Shown: one piece after another, positions 1-9,354 of the stretch
Layout of the letters: every line of letters starts with the position of its first letter
How positions within the stretch are numbered: position 1 is the stretch's first letter
Assembly (NCBI GenBank): GCA_938031175.1
Contig: CALHGZ010000002.1
Location: 310,317-374,316, forward strand
Source of the DNA: Candidatus Kapaibacterium sp.
Lineage (GTDB): Bacteria; Bacteroidota; Ignavibacteria; Kapaibacteriales; UBA2268
DNA length: 64,000 bases
Reading direction: 5' to 3'
The notes under the pieces: model-generated
The model's database searches: none
Told to the model about the DNA's origin: nothing
The model's input: only the letters and a program-made list of their open reading frames with translations
Position numbers and translations under genes: made by a program

Positions 1-193
1 ATGTTTTGCTTCTGTGTGGGCCTAATATATTTTTTAATTCATCGAATTCGCATTGATAATTTGAACTTTTCCATTTACTCAAAAGTGCAGAATTTTCCTT
101 GAATTTCAGGACAATTTTGTTTTTATAATAATCTGCATTCAGTTGCACTGTCAATATCACCAAAAGAAATAATAAAGTGTTAGATAATTTCAT
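1..193 (-). CDS. N-terminus of a secreted protein, cut by the window edge
   Basis: Reading the reverse strand from the ATG at 193-191 gives an open frame of 64 codons that runs off the left edge. The first about 20 residues (MKLSNTLLFLLVILTVQLNA) form a clear signal peptide. They are followed by a mature start, YYKNKIVLKFKENS, that resembles the opening strand of an inhibitor-like propeptide found before subtilisin domains. That last comparison is only suggestive, because no catalytic region is inside the window. It diverges from pfkA, with about 200 bases between them. Function unknown from what is visible; likely exported. Confidence 0.7.
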   Translation of the reverse strand, partial: MKLSNTLLFLLVILTVQLNADYYKNKIVLKFKENSALLSKWKSSNYQCEFDELKNILGPHRSKT

Positions 194-401
194 AATATTT
201 GCCTTTATTGATTATTAATATTTGAAACTACGAAAAAAGAACCTTATCGTTTATTTCTTGACGATTTAATATAATTTAAATTCACATTGTACACAGAAAA
301 TAAATTATTGTTTGATATCAGATAAATATGAATAATTTAACTCTCAAAAAATTTTCAATTTTTTCGATAAATTAAGATTATAAATAACAGAAGGTAAAAT
401 A

Positions 402-1409
402 ATGAAATTTGCGATATTAACAGGAGGTGGAGATTGTCCTGGCATGAATGCATTTATCCGCGCTATTGTACGCAGTTCACTAAATTTGAAGCCAACAACT
501 TCTGTTTGGGGAGTAATTGATGGCTGGCGCGGTTTAATTGAAGGAAATTTTCGGAAATTAACAAAACGTGATACTGCTGGTTTAGCTCAGATGGGTGGAA
601 CTATTCTCGGTACCTTAAGATTACCTGAACTCAAAGATGATCCAGATATGCAAGAGGCAATGGCTTTGAATTTGCACGATAATTATTTTGACTATTTATT
701 CGTAATAGGAGGAAATGGAAGTTTAAGGGCTGCCCATAGATTAGATCAGATAATCAAGGAAAAAGGATTAAGAACAAAAATTTTAGTTGCGCCCGGATCT
801 ATTGATAATGATGTATGTAACAGATATGGATTTTCGATTGGTTTCTATAGTTCAATTGAAAAGAGTCGTGAGATGCTTGAATGGATTCGTGATACGGCTA
901 GTGCTCATAGGAGAGTCTATATTATAGAGTCTATGGGACGAGATTGTGGTTATCTTGCTTTTTTTGCCGGTATTGTTACCGGTGCCGAACATATAATTTT
1001 ACCAGGGGAGGATGTGGATTATGAAAAATTAGCTTCTATCATTGATGAAAGAGATAGAGATACTAGAATAATCGTAGCTGAAGGTTATGAAAAATCCGCT
1101 CAGGAAATTCGCGAAATTTTGGAAAAGATTTTCGAGAGGCGTAATATAAAACACGAAATTCGAACCGTTGATATGGGCTATTTCCAAAGAGGTGGCACTG
1201 CTGCTGTTCGTGATATAATCGCAAGCAGTTGGATTGGTTATAAAATGGTAAAAAATGCTTTAAACCATTGCGACAGCGGTTTTTATATTACATTTTATGC
1301 TGGGCAAGAGCCAAATATACTGTCTTTGGATGAGGCAATTGATGAATCAAAAACTAATGACCTCAGTATTCCAGAGTATATGCTTGACTTTTTTGATGCC
1401 CTCAGATAA
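402..1409 (+). CDS. pfkA: 6-phosphofructokinase, PfkA family, with altered nucleotide loop
   Basis: Phosphorylates fructose 6-phosphate to fructose 1,6-bisphosphate in glycolysis. The 335-residue length is close to bacterial PfkA. Visible family motifs are GGGDCPGMN at residues 8-16, GGTILGTLR for the phosphate-binding arginine, PGSIDNDV with the catalytic Asp135, ESMGRDCGYLA for sugar binding, and GYFQRGGTAAVRD near the C-terminus. There is no PKTIDND lysine, which argues against a pyrophosphate-dependent enzyme. Oddly, the GGDGS loop that holds Mg-ATP reads GGNGS, with Asn105 replacing the usual metal-binding aspartate. The gene is convergent with the SnoaL-like gene, with only 3 bases between stop codons. 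Family assignment is firm; phosphoryl donor and activity are less certain because of the Asn. Confidence 0.9.
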   Translation: MKFAILTGGGDCPGMNAFIRAIVRSSLNLKPTTSVWGVIDGWRGLIEGNFRKLTKRDTAGLAQMGGTILGTLRLPELKDDPDMQEAMALNLHDNYFDYLFVIGGNGSLRAAHRLDQIIKEKGLRTKILVAPGSIDNDVCNRYGFSIGFYSSIEKSREMLEWIRDTASAHRRVYIIESMGRDCGYLAFFAGIVTGAEHIILPGEDVDYEKLASIIDERDRDTRIIVAEGYEKSAQEIREILEKIFERRNIKHEIRTVDMGYFQRGGTAAVRDIIASSWIGYKMVKNALNHCDSGFYITFYAGQEPNILSLDEAIDESKTNDLSIPEYMLDFFDALR

Positions 1410-1412
1410 TAA

Positions 1413-1766
1413 TTAGTTATAAAGTTGAGAAATATCTGCGAAAATGTTGTATGACGAGATTAATTCTCCATTCATATATAAATAATTGCAATATTTTACA
1501 GTTAGCTCGGTGTTGTTATGCCTTTTGTATATAACCTCACCGTGAAAAATTATTCTATCACTTTGTTGGCAAAAGTCAATTATGCTGTGATGTAATGATG
1601 CTATAGAATTGAAAAAATTGTCCACAGCCTGGAAGATTGCTTGTTTTCCAACGACAGGGTCAGCATTGCCGAAAGTAAAAGTACAATCATCTGTCAAAAA
1701 ACTTAAGAAAGCTATTGTATCTTTCGCATCAATTGATTTCATTAATTCGTCTATTTTATGTCGCAT
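1413..1766 (-). CDS. SnoaL/NTF2-like small protein
   Basis: A 117-residue protein with the cone-shaped NTF2/SnoaL-like pattern. It has an N-terminal helix pair (DELMKSIDAKDTIAFLSFLTDD), the core CTFTFGNADPVVGKQAIFQAVDNFF, and a C-terminal sheet. The ATG at 1766 is chosen over an upstream alternative because AGGAGGA lies at 1771-1777, four bases before it. Members include ketosteroid isomerase-like enzymes and many ligand-binding proteins of unknown activity; no specific substrate can be read here. It is the last gene of a reverse-strand group after a DJ-1-like protein and acylphosphatase, which suggests co-transcription but not a shared pathway. Confidence 0.75.
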   Translation of the reverse strand: MRHKIDELMKSIDAKDTIAFLSFLTDDCTFTFGNADPVVGKQAIFQAVDNFFNSIASLHHSIIDFCQQSDRIIFHGEVIYKRHNNTELTVKYCNYLYMNGELISSYNIFADISQLYN

Positions 1767-1770
1767 GATG

Positions 1771-1777
1771 TCCTCCT
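1771..1777 (-). promoter_or_regulatory. Strong Shine-Dalgarno site that fixes the SnoaL-like start
   Basis: On the reverse strand the bases read AGGAGGA followed by a 4-base spacer and ATG at 1766. This is one of the best ribosome-binding sites in the window and shows the protein starts at MRHKID rather than at the upstream methionine. Confidence 0.8.
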
Positions 1778-1791
1778 TTTTTTTATATTTA

Positions 1792-2070
1792 TTAATAAAT
1801 AGTGAATGAATCAAACTCATCCTTAAAATCGTAATCTTTTCGAAAGCAGTCAGTAACTCTTGCCATTGATGGTCCTTGAATTAAATAACTATGTAAAATA
1901 TCAATTTTTCTTTTTGGACCTTCGGCAACAACCTCGACAGAGCCATCCCATAAATTTTTAGCATACCCGCTAAGACCTAATTCTTTGGCTGTACGATAAA
2001 CAAAATATCTAAATCCAACACCTTGAACTTTACCTATAATTTTAAATTCAGCACGAATTTTCTGCTCCAT
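1792..2070 (-). CDS. acyP: Acylphosphatase
   Basis: A 92-residue protein matching the acylphosphatase family length and layout. The conserved [11 protein letters not shown] segment carries the catalytic arginine that binds the acyl phosphate, and the [13 protein letters not shown] segment carries the catalytic asparagine. The family hydrolyses carboxyl-phosphate bonds in small molecules such as acetyl phosphate and 1,3-bisphosphoglycerate. Translation starts 5 bases after the DJ-1-like stop codon, so the two are probably one transcript. The C-terminus ends DSFTIY, the usual closing strand. Both catalytic residues are present, so activity is likely. Confidence 0.92.
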   Translation of the reverse strand: MEQKIRAEFKIIGKVQGVGFRYFVYRTAKELGLSGYAKNLWDGSVEVVAEGPKRKIDILHSYLIQGPSMARVTDCFRKDYDFKDEFDSFTIY

Positions 2071-2075
2071 AAATA

Positions 2076-2630
2076 TTACCGGTATTTGTAAACAATATTT
2101 GAAGCAATTTTTTCAGCAATATCCTCTGATGAGAGTTTTTTAACTATTTCGAGGGCAAAATCTATTGCTGTACCTGCACCACGTGAGGTAATGAAAATAT
2201 CGTCGATGCAGACTTTGTCAAATGTATACTGATAATTATTTAGTTTCCCTTTTACGGATGGGTGGCTTGTTACTTTTTGATTGGGATTGAATATATTATG
2301 CTCGGCTAAAATTGTTGGGGCAGCGCAAATTGCACCGATTAATTTTTTATTTTCTTTATGATATTTTAAGATTTTTAACAAGTGTTTATTATTGGACAGA
2401 TTTTGGGTTCCTTCGAGTCCTCCGGGCAGGATAATAGCATCAAAAATTATATTGTCATTCAAATTGCTCAATAATATGTCAGGAATAATTTTTACATTCC
2501 TTGAACATATAACAATATCGTTTTCCCCAGCAACAGTAACATTGAATGCAGCACGGCGCAGGATATCAATTATTATCACTGCTTCCATTTCTTCTGTACC
2601 TTTAGCTATAGGAACAAGAACATTGACCAT
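2076..2630 (-). CDS. DJ-1/PfpI (YajL-like) family protein
   Basis: A 184-residue protein of the DJ-1/ThiJ/PfpI superfamily. The N-terminus [25 protein letters not shown] is typical of the YajL/DJ-1 branch, with the conserved glutamate that contacts the reactive cysteine. The nucleophile elbow is [18 protein letters not shown] forms the Gly-rich loop and [13 protein letters not shown] the late helix seen in the family. Proposed roles in the family are protection against oxidative or carbonyl stress (glyoxalase or deglycase activity, debated) and chaperone function. It heads the reverse-strand group with acyP and the SnoaL-like gene, and its promoter must lie in the 143-base gap shared with the TPR gene. 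Confidence 0.85.
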   Translation of the reverse strand: MVNVLVPIAKGTEEMEAVIIIDILRRAAFNVTVAGENDIVICSRNVKIIPDILLSNLNDNIIFDAIILPGGLEGTQNLSNNKHLLKILKYHKENKKLIGAICAAPTILAEHNIFNPNQKVTSHPSVKGKLNNYQYTFDKVCIDDIFITSRGAGTAIDFALEIVKKLSSEDIAEKIASNIVYKYR

Positions 2631-2773
2631 TTTTTGCTAACAGAAATTTTATACACTCACAAAAATAATAGTTTTACTTGATTAATTATTTTAATAAATG
2701 CAATTAATATTTTAAACTAAATTATAATTAGTGCCGAAATATAAATTGGCATTATAATTGTTTAAAAATTACT

Positions 2774-4069
2774 ATGGAAGATGTTCAAAATAACATAAAC
2801 ACTTCAAAAACTGAAGGAAGTGAAAGAAATCTTGATAAGGAGCTTAATCAGGCAATTGATTATTATTCAAAATTAATTGAACTAAACCCTCGGGATTCAT
2901 TTGCATATTTTCAAAGAGGAAATAGTCTTTTAAAAGCAGGTTTATATGATGAAGCTATTATTGATTTCAATAATGCTATATTATTAAATGACAATTTCAC
3001 ATTTGCTTTTTACAAACGTGCTTTATGCTTCATAGGTTTAAAACAATATAAATTAGCTTTAGAGGATTTATCAGAAGTTATTAATCAAAGTCCCAATTTC
3101 CCATTTGCCTATCTTAAAATTGGCGAGATACATCTTGCACTTGGTGAGATAGAAATTGCACTCGAAAATATAAATAAATCAATTGAGCTCAATCCATCTT
3201 ATCCTCAATCATATTTCCAAAGAGCTTTATGTTATTTCAAGCAAGGGAAATATGAAGAAATAATATCTGACTTATCTAAAGTAATTGCAATAGATTCAAA
3301 AAATCACGAAGCTTATATAAATCGAGGAATTGCTCTCAGCAATATTGGTAAATATGCTGAAGCTATCAAGGATTTGAGTACTGCTTTGAAAATTGAACCA
3401 AAATCCGTATCAGCCCTAAGTCATAGGGGTTTGATTTATTCAAAAGTAAAGAATTTTAGTAAAGCGATAGATGATTTTTCCAATGCTGTAGCTATTGATC
3501 CGAAGAATTTGAATCTGCTAAATAATAGAGCTTCAGCTTTTATTTCAATGGGTAAATACAGTCAAGCAATCGAGGATTATCAGAAAGCACTTGAACTTGA
3601 ACCCAATAATGCAAGACTATATTTCAATATTGGTAGTGCTTATTCAAATATGGAACTTTATCCCGAGGCGATTATTCATTTTGATAAAGCTATTGAGCTT
3701 TATCCAAGATTTGCTCAAGCATATTATGCACGTGGCCTTTGCAATGATGCTTTGAACCTTTTTAAGGAAGCAATTTTTGATTTTAGCAAGGCATTAAGTT
3801 TGGAGCCAAAATTTTTGCAGGCATATATAGCTCGGGGTAATATTTTTATGAAACTAAAGTATTACAGCAAAGCATCGGAAGATTATACCTTAGCAATAGA
3901 GTTAAATCCCAAAAATGCAACTCCATATTTGAATCGAGCCATGGCTTTTCGTGCTGAGAACAGAAATGATTTAGCAATTGAGGATTTTTCTGCATTTTTA
4001 AATCTCTATAATAAAAATGATAAACTTGCACAGCAAGTTGAAGAGTGGATTATTACACTACAAAGATAA
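2774..4069 (+). CDS. Tetratricopeptide repeat protein
   Basis: A 431-residue protein made almost entirely of 34-residue TPR units, about eleven from residue 25 onward. Each has the spacing of Ala/Gly at helix positions 8 and 20 and a terminal Pro, as in NARLYFNIGSAYSNMELYPEAI and FAQAYYARGLCNDALNLFKEAI. No signal peptide or membrane helix is visible, so it is probably cytoplasmic. TPR superhelices bind partner peptides, but nothing here identifies the partner. The 143-base region shared with the divergent DJ-1 gene holds an imperfect inverted repeat (2720-2728 and 2751-2759) just before this start. Confidence 0.85.
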   Translation: MEDVQNNINTSKTEGSERNLDKELNQAIDYYSKLIELNPRDSFAYFQRGNSLLKAGLYDEAIIDFNNAILLNDNFTFAFYKRALCFIGLKQYKLALEDLSEVINQSPNFPFAYLKIGEIHLALGEIEIALENINKSIELNPSYPQSYFQRALCYFKQGKYEEIISDLSKVIAIDSKNHEAYINRGIALSNIGKYAEAIKDLSTALKIEPKSVSALSHRGLIYSKVKNFSKAIDDFSNAVAIDPKNLNLLNNRASAFISMGKYSQAIEDYQKALELEPNNARLYFNIGSAYSNMELYPEAIIHFDKAIELYPRFAQAYYARGLCNDALNLFKEAIFDFSKALSLEPKFLQAYIARGNIFMKLKYYSKASEDYTLAIELNPKNATPYLNRAMAFRAENRNDLAIEDFSAFLNLYNKNDKLAQQVEEWIITLQR

Positions 4070-4162
4070 TCTTTAATTTCGATTTCCAAAATCCTGAATT
4101 AATTTAAAAATTTATTATATTAAATACAGTATTTTGTCATTTAATCAAAATTAAGGCTCAAT

Positions 4163-6217
4163 ATGTTTAAGATTAACATCGTAAATGCATTAATTTTTTT
4201 TATAATATGGATAGTTTTTATGATTTTTAATACTTCAAAATTAACTTCCGAATCAGGTAAAATATTTACACCCGAAGATATGTGGAATATAAAGAGAGTA
4301 GGATCTCCATCAGTTTCGCCTGATGGTAATTTAATAGCATTTACGCTTACTCAATGGGATATCAAAACTAATAAATCAACTACAAACATATATCTGTACA
4401 ATCTTACAAATTCTGAATTGCGTCAGTTTACACAGGGTAATTCAGATAATTCCCCTATTTGGAGCCCCGATGGTAAATTTATTGCATTTACATCAAAACG
4501 AAATGGAGAAACACCTCAATTATACATTATTCCTGTTGATGGTGGAGAAGCTCGTCAGGTTACAAAACTTCCAGTAGGAGTTTTAACACCAAAATGGTTC
4601 CCTGATGGAAGTAAAATAGCTTTCACTTCTAATATCCTGCCTGAATATAAAGGAGATTTCGAGAAACTTGAAAAAATGATTAAAGAGAAAAAAGAAAGTA
4701 AGTTGAGTGCAAAAGTTACAGAAAATAGAATCTATCGATACTGGGACCGCTGGCTAACCGATGGATTTTATCCGCGATTATTTTCTGTGGATATAAAAAG
4801 CGAAAAAGTTGTTGATTTAATGCCTGATATAAATAAATTTTTCCCTTTATTTGGTGGAGCTGATTATGATATTTCCCCTGATGGGAAACAAATAGCAATA
4901 ACATTAAATTCTACTGAGCCACCTTACAATGATTTGAATTATGATATTTATCTTTTGGATGCCGATGGCTCTGGTAAAATAAGCAATATAAGCTCTGAGA
5001 ATATAGGAAATGATTTTAATCCACGATTTAGTAAAGATGGTAAAAGAATACTTTACGGGCGTCAGTTGAGGCCTGATTTTTATGCTGATAATATTAAACC
5101 TATAATTTATGATTTTGCCACAAAGAAAATAACAGAAGTTGCACCCGATATAGACTTATCTTTCGAAGAACTTCAGTGGTCATTAGATGGCAATTCAATT
5201 TATTTCCATGCAGAAGATAGAGCCGTTCGTTCATTATTCTCAATCCAAATCAATGGGAAAAATCTAAAAGAAATTATCAGAGGTGGAAATACCGGAGCTG
5301 CTAAAATTGCTTCAAATAATAGATTAGTCTTTGTTAATGATAATCTAACAAATCCACCCGAATTATATATAATTGATATAAATGGTAAAAATCTTAAACA
5401 ACTGACATTTTTCAATAAGGAACTAATTTCTGGAATAAAATTTGGCAAAGTAGAGAATGTAATTTATAAAGGAGCCAATGATGCAGATATTCAAATGTAT
5501 ATTGTTTATCCGCCTGATTTTGATGAGAAAAAGAAATATCCGTTAATGCTAATGATTCATGGTGGACCGCACGGAATTTTTGGGGATGCATTTCATTTTC
5601 GTTGGAATGCCCAGTTATTTGCTGCTCCTGGTTATATCGTTGCTTTTCCAAACTTTCACGGTTCTACAAGTTTTGGGCTTGACTTTGCTCTTTCGATACA
5701 CGGCGAACATCCTACAAAACCATTTATTGATGTAATGAAAGCTACGGATTATTTGATTTCACTTGGATTTGTTGATGAAAAGAGAATAGCAGCTGCAGGT
5801 GGTAGTTATGGAGGATATCTTGTTTGTTGGATTGCTGGGCACACCGATCGCTATGCTTGTTTAATCAATCACGCCGGTGTATATAATCTAATGCAACAGT
5901 TTGGCTCTGATATTACCACATACAGGGATAAAGCTTATGGTGGTACCCCATGGGACGGAATTGAAATAATGCAAAAATGGAATCCAGCAATGTTTGCTAG
6001 TAACTTTGTTACTCCAATGTTAATCATTCACGGAGAAAAGGATTACAGAGTGCCTGTTAATCATGCTCTCGAAGTTTATGGGGTTTATAAAGGAAAAGGG
6101 ATTGAAGCGCGGTTGGTTTATTATCCTGATGAAAATCACTGGATTTTAACCCCACAAAATTCAATTTATTGGTATAATGAAGTTTATGATTGGCTTGAGA
6201 GATTTCTAAAAAAATAA
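4163..6217 (+). CDS. Secreted S9-family serine peptidase (acylaminoacyl/dipeptidyl peptidase type)
   Basis: A 684-residue prolyl-oligopeptidase-fold enzyme. Residues 1-29 form an N-terminal hydrophobic export segment. Residues about 35-430 hold PD40/beta-propeller repeats (SPSVSPDGNLIAFT, SPIWSPDGKFIAFTSKR). The C-terminal alpha/beta hydrolase carries the triad Ser548 (GGSYGGYL), Asp627 (HGEKDYRVP) and His659 (DENHW). MIHGGPHG is the oxyanion motif. The family cleaves short peptides from their N-termini, here most likely in the periplasm. The start has AAGG 8 bases upstream. Length and motifs fit S9C-type peptidases; exact specificity cannot be read. Confidence 0.9.
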   Translation: MFKINIVNALIFFIIWIVFMIFNTSKLTSESGKIFTPEDMWNIKRVGSPSVSPDGNLIAFTLTQWDIKTNKSTTNIYLYNLTNSELRQFTQGNSDNSPIWSPDGKFIAFTSKRNGETPQLYIIPVDGGEARQVTKLPVGVLTPKWFPDGSKIAFTSNILPEYKGDFEKLEKMIKEKKESKLSAKVTENRIYRYWDRWLTDGFYPRLFSVDIKSEKVVDLMPDINKFFPLFGGADYDISPDGKQIAITLNSTEPPYNDLNYDIYLLDADGSGKISNISSENIGNDFNPRFSKDGKRILYGRQLRPDFYADNIKPIIYDFATKKITEVAPDIDLSFEELQWSLDGNSIYFHAEDRAVRSLFSIQINGKNLKEIIRGGNTGAAKIASNNRLVFVNDNLTNPPELYIIDINGKNLKQLTFFNKELISGIKFGKVENVIYKGANDADIQMYIVYPPDFDEKKKYPLMLMIHGGPHGIFGDAFHFRWNAQLFAAPGYIVAFPNFHGSTSFGLDFALSIHGEHPTKPFIDVMKATDYLISLGFVDEKRIAAAGGSYGGYLVCWIAGHTDRYACLINHAGVYNLMQQFGSDITTYRDKAYGGTPWDGIEIMQKWNPAMFASNFVTPMLIIHGEKDYRVPVNHALEVYGVYKGKGIEARLVYYPDENHWILTPQNSIYWYNEVYDWLERFLKK

Positions 6218-6259
6218 TTTTGTGTAGATGATTTTTATTTTTGAAACGTTTAAAACTAT

Positions 6260-6787
6260 ATGTTGTACGCAAAAAAAATATTATCTTTTTTCCTCTTACT
6301 GAATCTTTTAATCAGTTCAGTAGGTATAGACATTTATCAGCATATATGTGGTAAAACTGGTGTTCTGATCATTTCTGCATTTTATGAAACTAATTGTTCA
6401 GTCTTAGTTGATCATAATAATCATGATTGTAATTATATTGGATTAAAGTATTTAGAGAATAATTCCTCGTGTTGTAGCGGTGAGAATAACGATTTGTCAC
6501 ATCCTTTCTCAACTAATGAAATTTCAGAAAAATGCTGTGTCAGTATAGTTGAATACTTAAAGTTAAACTTCGATGCAAATTCAGAAAGAAGTACTCAAAT
6601 TTCATTCAAATTACCTTTTAAAATTGATTTTAATATCAAACCAATTATAAACATAATTAATCCATTTTGCAAGCTAAATGATTCATTCATTACTTTCGGA
6701 ATCATAACATCCGGTGCTATAACAACAAAATACATTCATTTCATAACATCCATTTCATCATCAGATAAAGAATTACCGCTTTCCTAA
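6260..6787 (+). CDS. Small exported Cys/His-rich protein upstream of a TonB receptor (HYC/CC type)
   Basis: A 175-residue protein with a signal peptide (about residues 1-22), then YQHICGKTG, a CC pair in NNSSCCSGEN, a second CC pair in ISEKCCVSI, and a short hydrophobic tail. The layout resembles the small HYC/CC proteins that sit directly before TonB-dependent receptors in Bacteroidota and are thought to be linked to metal, probably copper; I infer this from layout, not a search. It precedes the receptor gene by 69 bases on the same strand and both proteins carry a CC motif. Biochemical function is unknown; metal binding by the Cys and His residues is plausible. Confidence 0.65.
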   Translation: MLYAKKILSFFLLLNLLISSVGIDIYQHICGKTGVLIISAFYETNCSVLVDHNNHDCNYIGLKYLENNSSCCSGENNDLSHPFSTNEISEKCCVSIVEYLKLNFDANSERSTQISFKLPFKIDFNIKPIINIINPFCKLNDSFITFGIITSGAITTKYIHFITSISSSDKELPLS

Positions 6788-6856
6788 TAATTCATCATCT
6801 TACTTTACTCAGCAAAAGTAAAATTTTAGATTTTTTAATTATTAGGAGAGTTAAAG

Positions 6857-9076
6857 ATGAAATTAATAAATATGATTTTGTCATTTATAATATTTGTATC
6901 TACAAGTTATAGCCAGATTGGGGAATTACATGGCCTTATCTATGGTGTAGATGCAGAAGGTAAAAAAGAAAAACTAGCTAATGCCACTGTTTTCTGGTTA
7001 GGCACACAAACTGGTACCTTCAGCGATAAAAGTGGTCATTTCGTTTTAAAGCGAGAATCGAATAGCGATCGCTTGGTTGTTCGTTTTGTAGGATATCGTC
7101 CAGATACGATTTTAATTGCAAAAGAGCAATCATTTGTGGAAGTCACTCTTAAAGCAGAGTTTACAACAGATGAAATAAAAGTAACAGGCCGTCAGGATGC
7201 TACAATTATTTCGAGTTTAGACCCGGTAAAAACTGAGGTAATAACAACAAGGGGCTTACAAAAAGCTGCCTGTTGTAATTTATCAGAGAGCTTTCAAACC
7301 AATCCGACTGTTGATGTCTCCTACAACGATGCTATAACAGGAGCCAAACAGATAAAATTGCTTGGGCTTGAAGGAAGCTATACACAAATGCTAATTGAAA
7401 GGATACCCAATTTAAGGGGTTTAGCTTCAACATTTGGTTTAAATTACATACCTGGAACTTGGATGGAATCAATTTCAATTTCCAAAGGTGCTGCCTCTGT
7501 GTTGGATGGATATGAATCAATTACTGGACAGATCAATGTTGAGTATAAAAAACCCGAAAATTTACTTCCGGCACTTTTTAATGGATATTATGATAATAGC
7601 AGTCGCTTTGAGTTAAATATTGATGATGCTTATGAAATAAGCCAAAATCTCTGGACAGGTATTTTTGGGCATTTCGGTATTTTACAATCCACAATTGACC
7701 GTAATCATGATGGCTTTATGGATAAACCTAAAACAACACAATTGAATTTAATGAACAGATGGAAATATGACAATGGTTCAAATGAATCTATAACGATGGT
7801 AAAAGCTCTATACGAAAATCGAAAAGGTGGACAAAGGAACTTTTTCGAACTCAAAGATAGTAGATTTTTCGGATTCCAGGTCGAAACTCAACGATTCGAA
7901 TTTTTCACAAAAAATGGATTTTTTTTAAATCCTGAAATACAACAAACTATCGGAACGATGGTTTCAGCCACTTATCATAAGCAAAATGCATTTTTCGGAC
8001 GAAATAATTATGATGGCAATCAGAAGAATGCATATATTAATTTGATTTTTCAGTCGGAATTAATGAATAATGAAACATCCGATTTTGATATATTTCTTTC
8101 ATCTGGAGCAAGCTTGCTGTACGACAATTATAACGAACGATTCAATGATACTTTACTGAGGCGCGAAGAAATTGTGCCAGGTTTATTTACTGAGCTAAAT
8201 TTCAATCTATTCAAAAATTTTATTTTAATTACAGGTATTCGTGTTGATTTTCACAATTTATTCGGTGTATTTTACACACCACGTATTCATCTGAAATATT
8301 CTTTTGATGAGTTCAATGTAATTCGTGCTTCCTTTGGAAAGGGTTACCATATAACAAATATATTTGCTGAAAATGTTGGATTAATGTCGAGTTCCAGAAA
8401 TTTTATAATTCAAGAGAATTTAAAACCTGAAAGTGCCTGGAATTACGGTTTCAATTTCGGTACTAAGTTAGACTTTTTGGGGATACCTGTATTTGTAAAT
8501 GGGGAGTTTTATCGAACTGACTTTGAAAATCAAGTTATTATTGATACTGATCTGAATACGCAAGAAGTTAATATTTATAATCTTTCAGGTAATTCTTATT
8601 CGAATAGCTTTCAAATTGATATAAGTTTCGAACCGATTGAATGTATTGTTATTACAACTGCATATAGAATAAATGATGTCAAATATACTTTGAAAAATAA
8701 TGATTTGGTAGAAAAACCTCTGATCTCACCACATAAAGCGTTTATCAATATAGCATATTCAATTGGAAATGACGATTGGCTCTTCGATTTAACAACTGAA
8801 TACAATAGCAGTGGTAGATTGCCAAATACTTCAAATAACCCAGACAAATATAGATTAAAAGACAGATTCCCTGCGTATGTATTGATGCATTCGCAAATAA
8901 CAAAGAAATTCGGCAAACTTGATGTATACCTTGGAGGCGAAAATTTACTCGATTTCAAGCAAGCAAATCCAATTTTAGCTTATGAGGAACCATTCAGTAA
9001 TTTCTTTGATGGTTCAATTATTTGGGGACCGATTATGGGGCGTTTGATATACTTGGGGTTTAGATATAATTTTTAA
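6857..9076 (+). CDS. TonB-dependent outer-membrane receptor with CarboxypepD-like N-domain
   Basis: A 739-residue receptor. After a signal peptide (1-19) comes a carboxypeptidase-regulatory-like beta-sandwich (about 22-105, with FSDKSGHFVLK). A plug domain follows (about 120-235, GLEGSYTQMLIERIPNLRGL and GAASVLDGYESITGQINVEY), then a 22-strand-type barrel ending in LIYLGFRYNF, whose terminal Phe is typical of outer-membrane proteins. Cys139-Cys140 in ACCNLSESF is a hallmark of a receptor subgroup often near copper or heavy-metal genes. The family imports chelated metals or small nutrients using TonB energy. The start has AGGAGAG 7 bases upstream. A hairpin terminator follows the gene. Confidence 0.9.
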   Translation: MKLINMILSFIIFVSTSYSQIGELHGLIYGVDAEGKKEKLANATVFWLGTQTGTFSDKSGHFVLKRESNSDRLVVRFVGYRPDTILIAKEQSFVEVTLKAEFTTDEIKVTGRQDATIISSLDPVKTEVITTRGLQKAACCNLSESFQTNPTVDVSYNDAITGAKQIKLLGLEGSYTQMLIERIPNLRGLASTFGLNYIPGTWMESISISKGAASVLDGYESITGQINVEYKKPENLLPALFNGYYDNSSRFELNIDDAYEISQNLWTGIFGHFGILQSTIDRNHDGFMDKPKTTQLNLMNRWKYDNGSNESITMVKALYENRKGGQRNFFELKDSRFFGFQVETQRFEFFTKNGFFLNPEIQQTIGTMVSATYHKQNAFFGRNNYDGNQKNAYINLIFQSELMNNETSDFDIFLSSGASLLYDNYNERFNDTLLRREEIVPGLFTELNFNLFKNFILITGIRVDFHNLFGVFYTPRIHLKYSFDEFNVIRASFGKGYHITNIFAENVGLMSSSRNFIIQENLKPESAWNYGFNFGTKLDFLGIPVFVNGEFYRTDFENQVIIDTDLNTQEVNIYNLSGNSYSNSFQIDISFEPIECIVITTAYRINDVKYTLKNNDLVEKPLISPHKAFINIAYSIGNDDWLFDLTTEYNSSGRLPNTSNNPDKYRLKDRFPAYVLMHSQITKKFGKLDVYLGGENLLDFKQANPILAYEEPFSNFFDGSIIWGPIMGRLIYLGFRYNF

Positions 9077-9094
9077 TTTTTTTATGATATGAGA

Positions 9095-9140
9095 ACTGCC
9101 CGATCCAATTTATGGAGTTGGGCAGTATTGTTTTATTTGA
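9095..9140 (+). terminator. Rho-independent terminator after the TonB receptor
   Basis: ACTGCCC at 9095-9101 pairs with GGGCAGT at 9120-9126, with extra pairing inside the loop, followed by a T-rich run. It sits 19 bases after the receptor stop codon. Confidence 0.65.
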
Positions 9141-9240
9141 ATTTGACGAGTTAAAGTATAATAAGGATTTATTTTTTGCTTTCGAGTCTTGTACAAATTG
9201 CTTAGACATTTAAACGATCATATAGTAATTGTTTTAGCAG

Positions 9241-9273
9241 TCTAAATTTCTTGGCAAAAATCTAAAATTTAGA
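9241..9273. repeat. Inverted repeat in the gap before the TlpA-like gene
   Basis: TCTAAATTT at 9241-9249 is the inverse of AAATTTAGA at 9265-9273, and the second arm is itself part of the near-palindrome TCTAAAATTTAGA. It lies about 80 bases before the next start and could be a protein-binding site or mRNA hairpin. The rest of the 278-base gap shows only the terminator. Confidence 0.35.
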
Positions 9274-9354
9274 TTGTAATAATAATATTAAATTCAATAA
9301 GATAGTTATGCTATCGTCAGAAAAATATTGCCAATTGTATTACAGGAATAAATT

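Noticed and set aside
2720..2759. AATTATAAT/ATTATAATT inverted repeat before the TPR gene
   Set aside because: Arms are short and purely AT in AT-rich DNA; kept as a remark in the TPR entry rather than as a site.
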